From: VRUE01 sp047519745 | Lineage (GTDB): Bacteria > Actinomycetota > Thermoleophilia > Solirubrobacterales > 70-9 | Assembly (NCBI GenBank): GCA_047519745.1 | Contig: JAPVSJ010000021.1 | Coordinates: 1-64,000 of the forward strand | Direction: 5' to 3' | Length of the DNA stretch: 64,000 nt | Part shown: piece by piece, positions 56,348 through 63,323 of the stretch | Layout: the number at the start of each line of letters is the position of its first letter | Position numbering within the stretch: the first letter of the stretch is position 1 | Notes under the pieces: model-generated | Told to the model about the DNA's origin: nothing | Seen by the model: only the letters and a program-made list of their open reading frames with translations | Databases searched by the model: none | Made by a program: the position numbers and the translations under genes

Positions 56348-57451
56348 ATGCCTTTGATCCGAAAGCCGATATTGCTCGTCGTGGCGCTGGCCGCGCTGCT
56401 CGGTGTGCCCGCGAGCGCCGTCGCCGGGCCGCCCGCCCCCCCCGGGTTCACGGTCGGGATCTCTCCGCAGACGCCGGCCGGCGCTGCCGACTACTCGCTG
56501 ATGGCCGAGGCTGGAATCAAGAGCCTGCGCCTCCCCCTCGGCTGGGGAAGCGTGGAGCCTCAGAGCCCATACTGGGCGCCGCCCGACTGGTCGGATTTCG
56601 ACCGCTCGGTGACGCTCGCCGCCGAATATGGCATGCGGGTCTTCCCCTTCGTCTGGGGAACGCCGTCCTGGGTCGCCGGGCAGCCCGGGGTGGAACCGGT
56701 TCGCAGCGGCTGGGCGGGTCGCGCCTGGGCCTCGTTCCTGCGCCAGGCCGTCGAGCGCTATGGCCCCTACGGCAGCTTTTGGCGCGAAAACCCCGAACTG
56801 CCCTTCCTGCCGATCCACGCCTGGGAGATCTGGAACGAGGAGAACATCGTCACCTTCTCGCCCCGGCCCGATCCCTCGCGTTACGCCCGGCTCCTGCGGA
56901 TCGCGGGCCGCACGATCCACGAAGCGGACGGAGGCGCCAGGGTGATCCTCGGCGGGCTCTTCGGCCGCCCGCTGCAGGTCCCGCCCAACGTTCCCTCCGG
57001 CGCCTTCCTCGACGGGGTCTACCGGGCCGGCGACGTGAAGCCCTTCTTCGACGGGGTGGCGCTGCACCCTTACGTCGCCGATGCAAGGGCGATGGAACCG
57101 CAGATCCGCAACCTGCGCCGCATCATGCGTCGCCACCGCGACGCCGCGACGCCGCTCTACGTCACCGAGATGGGCTGGGGCTCCGACAGCTACCAGTCGC
57201 GCTGGGAGCGCGGCATGTGGGGGCAGGCTCGCGAGCTCGACGAGGCGTTCTCGATCCTCACCGAACACCGCCGCGCCTGGCGCGTCGCCGGCGCCTGGTG
57301 GTTCACCTGGGCCGATGCCGGCCGGCTCTGCCAGTTCTGCGACTCGGCGGGCCTGTTGACCGGCAACCGCGAAGCCAAGCCCGCCTGGTACCAGTTCAAC
57401 CTCTGGACCGGCGGCGACGCCGAAATCGTCCCGCGGGCTAACTTCGAATGA
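56348..57451 (+). CDS. Secreted clan GH-A glycoside hydrolase-like protein (copy 2)
   Basis: 367 residues. Signal peptide LLVVALAALLGVPASAVAG; then a TIM barrel with the acid/base in HAWEIWNEENIVTFSPRPDP and the nucleophile in LYVTEMGWGSDSYQSRWERG. The end WWFTWADAGRLCQFCDSAGL is the same as in copy 1 at 32221, as is the residue layout between. It follows wzm by 41 nt, so it may be transcribed with the exporter and process the exported polymer outside the cell. Its last 14 nt overlap the convergent gene. Confidence 0.8.
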   Translation: MPLIRKPILLVVALAALLGVPASAVAGPPAPPGFTVGISPQTPAGAADYSLMAEAGIKSLRLPLGWGSVEPQSPYWAPPDWSDFDRSVTLAAEYGMRVFPFVWGTPSWVAGQPGVEPVRSGWAGRAWASFLRQAVERYGPYGSFWRENPELPFLPIHAWEIWNEENIVTFSPRPDPSRYARLLRIAGRTIHEADGGARVILGGLFGRPLQVPPNVPSGAFLDGVYRAGDVKPFFDGVALHPYVADARAMEPQIRNLRRIMRRHRDAATPLYVTEMGWGSDSYQSRWERGMWGQARELDEAFSILTEHRRAWRVAGAWWFTWADAGRLCQFCDSAGLLTGNREAKPAWYQFNLWTGGDAEIVPRANFE

Positions 57452-58202
57452 GGTTGACCGAGCCGATGCGGCGCATCGGATACTGGTCGTAGGGAACGTC
57501 GCCGCGGCGCCGGTTGTGTTCCTCGGGTGAGACGAGGTAGGTCTCCGGGTCGTCCTTCATCGCCGCCAGCCGCTCACCCAGTTCCTCTGCGGAGAGCCCG
57601 AGGGCGGCGACGATGCGCTCGAGCCGCTCGCGGTGCTCGTCCGCGCCCCAGCCGGCGAGCACGTGGTCGACAGCGTGGATCGACCAGCCGCCCGTGGCGG
57701 CGACGAGCTCGCGGCTTGCGGCGAGCACGGCGTCGATCCGCTCCAGTGGCGCTTGCTGCAATACCGAGATCGAGTAGACGGCGGCGATGTCGCCGAGCGC
57801 CTCGCTCGGCGGAAACCGCTCATGTACGAAGCGCAGGCTCGGAAAAGCCTCCTGGTAGCGGGTGAAGTCGCGTGGGCCGGCGCCGCTCCTGTCGTAGGGG
57901 TCGACGACCGTCACCTCGTAGCCCAGGCGGGAGAGCATGTCGGCGACGAACGGCTCGCCGGCGTCGATCTCGGCGATGCGAGCGCCGCGTGGCACGTTGC
58001 CGAGCATCGCCTTGACGATCCAACATCGCTGCAGGTCCCGAAGGTCGAACCCCGTCACCGCCAGGCTCGGCATGTGGTCCGCGCTGTCGGTCAGGTCGCG
58101 CACCGTCCCGTAGGAGATCGGCGGCGCCGGGAAGGCGCCCTCGTAGCGCTCGGCGACCGGCCAGAGCGCGTCCTGCTCGATCGTCCAGCCCGCGGCGCTC
58201 AT
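57438..58202 (-). CDS. Methyltransferase-like protein with weak SAM motif
   Basis: 254 residues. The fold resembles class I methyltransferases: NVPRGARIAEIDAGEPFVAD, LGYEVTVVDPYDRSGAGPRD and VYSISVLQQAPLERIDAVLA, but motif I has IDAGEPF in place of the usual GxGxG, so SAM binding may be weak or altered. The C-terminal half has no recognised motif. Its start overlaps the stop of the GT4 gene (ATGA), last gene of a minus-strand operon. It might be a methyltransferase or a structural relative. Confidence 0.68.
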   Translation of the reverse strand: MSAAGWTIEQDALWPVAERYEGAFPAPPISYGTVRDLTDSADHMPSLAVTGFDLRDLQRCWIVKAMLGNVPRGARIAEIDAGEPFVADMLSRLGYEVTVVDPYDRSGAGPRDFTRYQEAFPSLRFVHERFPPSEALGDIAAVYSISVLQQAPLERIDAVLAASRELVAATGGWSIHAVDHVLAGWGADEHRERLERIVAALGLSAEELGERLAAMKDDPETYLVSPEEHNRRRGDVPYDQYPMRRIGSVNLIRS

Positions 58203-59383
58203 GCCGCGGCACCAACCGGCGGGCCGGCGGCGATCGCAGCGCGCAGGAACTCGGCCAGTCCTTCGGCGTTCGCCCGCCAGCTCAGCCGCTCAGCGGCGAA
58301 GCGCCGCGCGCCGGCGCCGAGGCGCTCGGCGAGGTCGCGATCGGCGAGCAACTCCTCGACCCGCGCGACTATCTCGAGTGCGTTGCCCTGCTCCAGCAAG
58401 AGCGCGTCCTCCCCGTGCCTCAGGTCGTTGCCGATGTTGCAGTGCGGCAAGATAACCGGCCGTCCCATCGCCAGGAACTCGGGAAGCTTGGAGGGCAGCC
58501 GGTAGCGGTTGAACTCGTCCGGCGGGCCAGGTTGGACGTAGGCGTCGGCAACCGCCAGGTAGGCCGGGATCTCCCGCCAGGGGATTGGGCCCAGCTCGAT
58601 CGCGTCGTCGCTGAGCGCCCGGAAGGCAGTGGGGTCGACCCCACCGAACTCGCTGTACCCGATCCGAACCAGGCGTACCGGGCGCCCCCGCCGGCGCAGC
58701 AGCTTCGCGGCCAGGTAGAGGCTCATCATCTCGTGCTGGTTGGCGTAGTGGATCGTGCCGTGGTAGACGAGGACGAACTCCTCGGGCTGCAGTCCCAGCC
58801 GCTCGCGCGGTACGGGCTCCAGGTCGGGGCGAAAGCGATCCAGGTCGATTCCCGGGCGAACGACGCTGTGCGGCCGCCCGGCGACGTTGAAGTCGTTGAG
58901 CGCCTCGGTGATCACGCTGATCGCTGCGGCACCGGCGAGGAACTCCCGGTGGTGGGTGGGATGGATCTGGTCTTCGGTCGTCAGCCGGTCCTGCTGGCGC
59001 AGGGGCAGCCGCTCGAGCTCCGCCAGCGTCCTCCCGGTCGCGGATTCGAGCAGCAGCTCCTCGTTGTCCTCGAGGTGGATCGTGTAGGGGACGCCGAGGC
59101 GGCGCACCGCCTCCATCGTCAGCAGACGCACGCGCTCACGCGGCGTCCAGCCGATCACGATCGTATCCGCGGGCTCGCGTTGCATTTCGCTCAGCTTGCG
59201 ATCGAGCCCGTCGTGGGAGATGCACTCGAAGCGCGGCTCGCCCACGGCGCTCATCCGCGCCGGGTCGCCCTGGCCGGCCAGGGTCACCTCCCAGCCGAGC
59301 TCGGTCAGCTCGTTGCCGAAGTGGAAGGCCTGGATCGCGCTGTTCACGTCGAACGGCCCGAAGTAGACGAACAGCGCCCTCAT
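58199..59383 (-). CDS. GT4 family (GT-B fold) glycosyltransferase
   Basis: 394 residues. N-terminal Rossmann half MRALFVYFGPFDVNSAIQAF; C-terminal half has SVVRPGIDLDRFRPDLEPVP, EFVLVYHGTIHYANQHEMMS, YVQPGPPDEFNRYRLPSKLP and EFLAMGRPVILPHCNIGNDL, the nucleotide-sugar loop with the E(x7)E region (EFNRYRLPSKLPEFL). Adds a sugar to a lipid-linked or nascent glycan inside the cell. Four-nucleotide overlaps with both neighbours show a tight operon. Confidence 0.85.
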   Translation of the reverse strand: MRALFVYFGPFDVNSAIQAFHFGNELTELGWEVTLAGQGDPARMSAVGEPRFECISHDGLDRKLSEMQREPADTIVIGWTPRERVRLLTMEAVRRLGVPYTIHLEDNEELLLESATGRTLAELERLPLRQQDRLTTEDQIHPTHHREFLAGAAAISVITEALNDFNVAGRPHSVVRPGIDLDRFRPDLEPVPRERLGLQPEEFVLVYHGTIHYANQHEMMSLYLAAKLLRRRGRPVRLVRIGYSEFGGVDPTAFRALSDDAIELGPIPWREIPAYLAVADAYVQPGPPDEFNRYRLPSKLPEFLAMGRPVILPHCNIGNDLRHGEDALLLEQGNALEIVARVEELLADRDLAERLGAGARRFAAERLSWRANAEGLAEFLRAAIAAGPPVGAAA

Positions 59384-61101
59384 CGTCGCTCCAGCGGCGC
59401 CGTCGCCCTGTAGACCCGCTCGCGCCAGGCGGCGGGGACGTAGTTGGCCAGCTGCTGGCCAAAGCCACGATTGAAGTAGGGGTCGCCGCGCTCGAGCTCG
59501 TCGTACCAGCAGTCGACGAAGAGCGCCCGGTCGACGATGTCGGTGGCGGCACGCCGCGCCGCCGGCAGGCGGTGGTTGACCAGTCGCGCCCCCGGCGCGT
59601 AGACCGAGCTGAGGCCGCGCTGCGCCAGTCGCTGGCAGAGGTCGTAGTCCTCGTACTGGGAGGCGTAGAACTCGTTGAAGCCCCCCTCGCGCTCGAAGTC
59701 CGCGCGGGCGATCAGCAGGCAGTCCGAGCTCAGCGCCGAGACCTCGCGCGCGCAGGGCAAGGTCCCGTAGTACGGGTCGCTGTCCACGGGGAAGCCCGCC
59801 AGCATCGGACTCGCCGGCTCGCGCAGGCCGATCGCGATGCCCGCCTGGTCGACGAGGCCGTCGGGGCGGGCGAGCAACGGCCCGGCCGCGCCGACGCCCG
59901 GCAGGCAGGCGTGGAGCATCAGTTGCTCGATCCAGCTCGGCTGGACGACCTCGAGGTCTTCGCTGAGGAAGAGCAGGTAGTCGCCCGGCGCCTGCGCGGC
60001 GCCGCGATTGTTGGCGGCCGCCCGGTGGAAGGGTCCCGGCTCACGCTCGACGACGGCGATCTCGAACGCCGGGTACTCAGTGAGCTCGCGCAGCGAGGAG
60101 AGCAGGCGTTCGAGGCCGCCGCCCTCGCGCTCGGCGGCGATGACGATGCCGACCGTGGCGTTCGGCGCCGAGCCGTTGCGCGGTGCCAGCACGGCGCGAT
60201 GGGGGATCGCCGGGTGGGGGACCGACCTGGCCGCGACGCCAAGCCGCTCGAGATGCTCGCTGACGGCTCGCGTCTGCAGCTCGGCGACGTCGTCCTTCTG
60301 ATCGGTGCCGGCGGCGATGCTGCCGGGGATCGCCCGCCAGTGGTAGAGGGTCTGCGGGATGTGGTGGATGCGGTCGGTGCGCTCGGCGACGCGCAGGAAG
60401 AACTCGAAGTCCTGGATCGTGTCGAAGCCGGAGTCGAAGCCGCCGACCGCCTCGGCCAGCGAGCGCCGCACGACCAGTAGGTGGCCGATGTACATCGCGC
60501 CGAGCGCGTAGACGGGCGACCAGTCGGGCTTCAGGAAGGGGTCGATGCGTACACCGTGGGGGGTGATCTTGTCCGAGTCGGAGTAGATCGCGTCGAGCGA
60601 GGGATCGGCGGCGAGCGCCTGGGCGAAACGCAGCAGCGCGTCGGGCGTCAGCTCGTCGTCGTGATCGAGGAAGCCGACGAACTCGGCCTCGCACATCTCG
60701 AGGCCGGCGTTGGTCGCGGCGGCGATGCCGGCGTTCTCGCTCAGTGGCTTGAACTTGATCCGCGAGTCGGCTTCCGCGTAGGCCGCGATCGCGGCGCTCA
60801 GCTCCGGCTGGCCCGAGCCGTCGTCGACGATGCACAGTTCCCACTCCGGGTAATGTTGGCCGCGCACCGAGTCGACCGCCCGCCGCAGGTAGCGCAGCTC
60901 GGTCCTGTAGGTCGGCATGACGAGCGAGAACCGAGGCCGCGGCTGCAGGGCCTCGACTTCCTGGCGGGCCGCTTCGCGGCGTGCCCGGGGGCTGCTGAGG
61001 CGAGCCTGCCTGGCCCGCCGCCAGAGATCGCGCAGGCGTCGCAGGAAGGCGAACAGGCGTGGTGGCAGCAACGACTTGATCGTCCGCAGGTCCCTCGGCA
61101 T
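59380..61101 (-). CDS. Two-domain GT2 glycosyltransferase
   Basis: 573 residues from the ATG 2 nt below the coiled-coil gene's stop; an ATG at 61134 would overlap it and the longer frame is shadow. First GT-A domain: FSLVMPTYRTELRYLRRAVD, LCIVDDGSGQPELSAAIAAY, VGFLDHDDELTPDALLRFAQ (DHDD), DKITPHGVRIDPFLKPDWSP. Second domain: VGIVIAAEREGGGLERLLSS, LLFLSEDLEVVQPSWIEQLM and FEREGGFNEFYASQYEDYDL. Tandem GT2 domains of this kind often make alternating linkages. Conserved N-terminal residues (PPRLFAFLRRLRDLWRRARQ) are basic and may bind membrane. Next gene overlaps by 4 nt. Confidence 0.85.
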   Translation of the reverse strand: MPRDLRTIKSLLPPRLFAFLRRLRDLWRRARQARLSSPRARREAARQEVEALQPRPRFSLVMPTYRTELRYLRRAVDSVRGQHYPEWELCIVDDGSGQPELSAAIAAYAEADSRIKFKPLSENAGIAAATNAGLEMCEAEFVGFLDHDDELTPDALLRFAQALAADPSLDAIYSDSDKITPHGVRIDPFLKPDWSPVYALGAMYIGHLLVVRRSLAEAVGGFDSGFDTIQDFEFFLRVAERTDRIHHIPQTLYHWRAIPGSIAAGTDQKDDVAELQTRAVSEHLERLGVAARSVPHPAIPHRAVLAPRNGSAPNATVGIVIAAEREGGGLERLLSSLRELTEYPAFEIAVVEREPGPFHRAAANNRGAAQAPGDYLLFLSEDLEVVQPSWIEQLMLHACLPGVGAAGPLLARPDGLVDQAGIAIGLREPASPMLAGFPVDSDPYYGTLPCAREVSALSSDCLLIARADFEREGGFNEFYASQYEDYDLCQRLAQRGLSSVYAPGARLVNHRLPAARRAATDIVDRALFVDCWYDELERGDPYFNRGFGQQLANYVPAAWRERVYRATAPLERR

Positions 61102-61103
61102 CT

Positions 61104-61343
61104 TCAGCTTCGCTGCAGCTTCCTCAGCAGCCATCCGGCCCCGCGCAGCGGCCTGGTGATCCGCCAGCTGAGCGATTCCTCGTAAGTTCGCGCAACCTTC
61201 TCGACTTCTTCTTCCAGCGCGCCGACGCGGTAGGCGCGGCGGCTGATCTCGCGGTGGAACTCCTCGCGCTGGGTGTCCAGCTCGGCCCGGTGCCTGGCCT
61301 CCAGCTCGTCTAGGTCCCTGGGCGTCTGGGTCTCGGCGCTCAC
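61104..61343 (-). CDS. Small coiled-coil protein with glycosyltransferase-linker tail
   Basis: 79 residues from GTG at 61343, or 85 from GTG at 61361. Charged heptads (DELEARHRAELDTQREEFHR, VGALEEEVEKVARTYEESLS) end in SWRITRPLRGAGWLLRKLQR, the short motif often found at the end of linkers in cell-wall glycosyltransferases. Here it is a free protein directly before such an enzyme. It may once have been part of it, or it may be a separate scaffold that docks the enzyme. TACGAT (61351-61356, minus) lies 7 nt before 61343. Confidence 0.65.
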   Translation of the reverse strand: MSAETQTPRDLDELEARHRAELDTQREEFHREISRRAYRVGALEEEVEKVARTYEESLSWRITRPLRGAGWLLRKLQRS

Positions 61344-61350
61344 CGGGCCT

Positions 61351-61356
61351 ATCGTA
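61351..61356 (-). promoter_or_regulatory. Putative -10 element of the glycosyltransferase operon
   Basis: TACGAT on the minus strand, 7 nt before the GTG at 61343. Divergent from rmlA, whose GTG is only 35 bp away. Confidence 0.4.
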
Positions 61357-61378
61357 GCCACGGTAGGGTTGCAGCCTC

Positions 61379-62455
61379 GTGGAGCCCCTGAAGGGATTGA
61401 TTCTCTCCGGTGGGGCGGGCACTCGCCTGCGGCCCATCACTCACACCTCGGCGAAGCAGCTCGTGCCCGTCGCCAACAAACCCGTGCTCTTCTACGGGAT
61501 CGAGGCGCTGGTCGACGCCGGGATCGAGCAGATCGGGATCGTCATCGCCCCGGAGACCGGCGAGGAGATCCGCGAGGCGGTCGGCGACGGCTCCCAGTTC
61601 GGCGCCGAAGTCACCTACATCGTCCAGGACGAGCCGGCGGGGCTGGCCCACGCCGTGCTCACCGCCGAGGAGTTCATCGACGGCTCGCCCTTCGTCATGT
61701 ACCTCGGCGACAACCTGCTCGCCGACGGCCTGCGCGGCCTCGTTGCGACCTTCCGCGCGGCCGAGCCGGACGCGCTGATCCTGCTCACGCCTGTCGAGGA
61801 GCCTGAGCACTACGGCGTCGCCGAGCTCGACGGCGACCGCATCGTCCGCCTGGTCGAGAAGCCGAAGGACCCGCCCTCGAACCTCGCCCTGGTCGGTGTC
61901 TATCTCTTCGGCCCGCCGATCTTCGACGCCGCCCGCGCGCTGGAGCCCTCCTGGCGCGGCGAGCTGGAGATCACCGAGGCGATCCAGAGCCTGATCGAAG
62001 ACGGCCACGAGGTCCAGTCGGAGGTGGTCAGCGGCTGGTGGAAGGACACCGGCCAGCTCGCCGACATGCTCGAGGCCAACCGCCTCGTCCTTGAGGAGAT
62101 CGAGCCACGCCTCGACGGGGAGATCGACGAGGCCTCGAAGGTCGAGGGCCGCGTGGTGCTGGAGGCTGGCGCAAAGGTGAGCAACTCGACCGTGCGCGGC
62201 CCGGCCGTGATCGGCGCCGGGGCCAGGATCGAGGGCGCCTATGTCGGCCCCTACACCTCGATCGGCGAGGACGTGAGGATCTGCCGCTCCGAAATCGAGC
62301 ACTCGATAGTCCTCTCCGGCTCCGTCGTCGAAGACCTCGGCACCCGCATGGAGGCGAGCCTGCTCGGCCGCGAAGTCAAGCTGACCCGCAGCGACGGGAT
62401 GCCGAAGACGTTGCGGATGCTGGTCGGCGACAAGTCGGAGATCAAGATCATCTGA
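61379..62455 (+). CDS. rmlA: Glucose-1-phosphate thymidylyltransferase (long form)
   Basis: 358 residues from GTG; TAGGGT is 9 nt upstream. Nucleotidyltransferase core: LILSGGAGTRLRPITHTSAK (signature GGxGTRLRP), QLVPVANKPVLFYGIEALVD, VMYLGDNLLADGLRGL (metal Asp), YGVAELDGDRIVRLVEKPKD and GVYLFGPPIFDAARALEP. The last 110 residues are a left-handed beta-helix (AGAKVSNSTVRGPAVIGAGA, IEGAYVGPYTSIGEDVRICR), defining the long RmlA subclass. It makes TDP-glucose, the feed for the TDP-sugar branches of this locus. First gene of rmlA-rmlD-rmlB. Confidence 0.94.
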   Translation: MEPLKGLILSGGAGTRLRPITHTSAKQLVPVANKPVLFYGIEALVDAGIEQIGIVIAPETGEEIREAVGDGSQFGAEVTYIVQDEPAGLAHAVLTAEEFIDGSPFVMYLGDNLLADGLRGLVATFRAAEPDALILLTPVEEPEHYGVAELDGDRIVRLVEKPKDPPSNLALVGVYLFGPPIFDAARALEPSWRGELEITEAIQSLIEDGHEVQSEVVSGWWKDTGQLADMLEANRLVLEEIEPRLDGEIDEASKVEGRVVLEAGAKVSNSTVRGPAVIGAGARIEGAYVGPYTSIGEDVRICRSEIEHSIVLSGSVVEDLGTRMEASLLGREVKLTRSDGMPKTLRMLVGDKSEIKII

Positions 62456-62468
62456 TGGACGGTGGGCG

Positions 62469-63323
62469 ATGAAGCTCCTCGTCACCGGTGCCGCCGGGAT
62501 GCTCGGCCGCGATGTGATGCTCGCCGCCGGCAACGCGGGCCATCAGGTGGTCGGCTACGGCCACGCCGAGCTCGATGTCACCGACGAGGGGGCCGTGAGC
62601 GCGAAGGTCGAGGGCGAGCGCCCGGACGTCGTGATCAACTGCGCCGCCTGGACCGACGTCGACGGCGCCGAGGAGGCCGAGGAGGAGGCGACCCGGATCA
62701 ACGGCGAGGGCGCGGGCAACGTGGCCGCCGCCGCCGCGGCGGTCGGCGCCTCGGTCGTCTACGTCGGCAGCGACTACGTCTTCGACGGCAGCAAGGGCGC
62801 GCCCTATGTCGAGACCGACCAGACCGCGCCGCTCTCCGCCTACGGCCGCAGCAAGCTGGCCGGGGAGGAGGCGACCCGCGCTGCCAACAAGCGCCACTTC
62901 GTCGTCCGCTCGGCCTGGCTCTTCGGCACCGGCGGCCCCAACTTCGTCGAGACGATGCTGCGCCTCGCCACCGACCACGGCGAGGTCCTCGTCGTCCGCG
63001 ACCAGGTCGGCTCTCCGACCTACACCTGGCACCTCGCCTACGGCATCGTCCGCCTGATCGAGGGGGTCGAGTTCGGCATCCACCACATGGCGGCCGCCGG
63101 CAGTTGCTCCTGGTATGAGTTCGCGCGTGAGATCTTCGAGCAGGCAAACGTCGAGTGCAAAGTGATGTCGGCGACCACCGAGATGCTCGGCCGCCCGGCT
63201 CCCCGCCCCGCCTACTCGGCGCTGGTCAGCCAGCGCGAGCACGCGATCGAGCTACCGGCCTGGCAGGACGGGCTGGCCGCATACCTCTCGCAGCGCGGCG
63301 CCGAAAGCGAGGCTGCGGCGTGA
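62469..63323 (+). CDS. rmlD: dTDP-4-dehydrorhamnose reductase
   Basis: 284 residues. KLLVTGAAGMLGRDVMLAAG (NAD(P) site), VVINCAAWTDVDGAEEAEEE, YVGSDYVFDGSKGAPYVETD, LSAYGRSKLAGEEATRAANK (the YxxxK pair), RSAWLFGTGGPNFVETML and VVRDQVGSPTYTWHLAYGIV are all RmlD features. It reduces TDP-4-keto-rhamnose to TDP-L-rhamnose. Thirteen nucleotides after rmlA, and its stop overlaps rmlB (GTGA). RmlC, the 3,5-epimerase needed between RmlB and RmlD, is not in the window and may follow rmlB. Confidence 0.94.
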   Translation: MKLLVTGAAGMLGRDVMLAAGNAGHQVVGYGHAELDVTDEGAVSAKVEGERPDVVINCAAWTDVDGAEEAEEEATRINGEGAGNVAAAAAAVGASVVYVGSDYVFDGSKGAPYVETDQTAPLSAYGRSKLAGEEATRAANKRHFVVRSAWLFGTGGPNFVETMLRLATDHGEVLVVRDQVGSPTYTWHLAYGIVRLIEGVEFGIHHMAAAGSCSWYEFAREIFEQANVECKVMSATTEMLGRPAPRPAYSALVSQREHAIELPAWQDGLAAYLSQRGAESEAAA

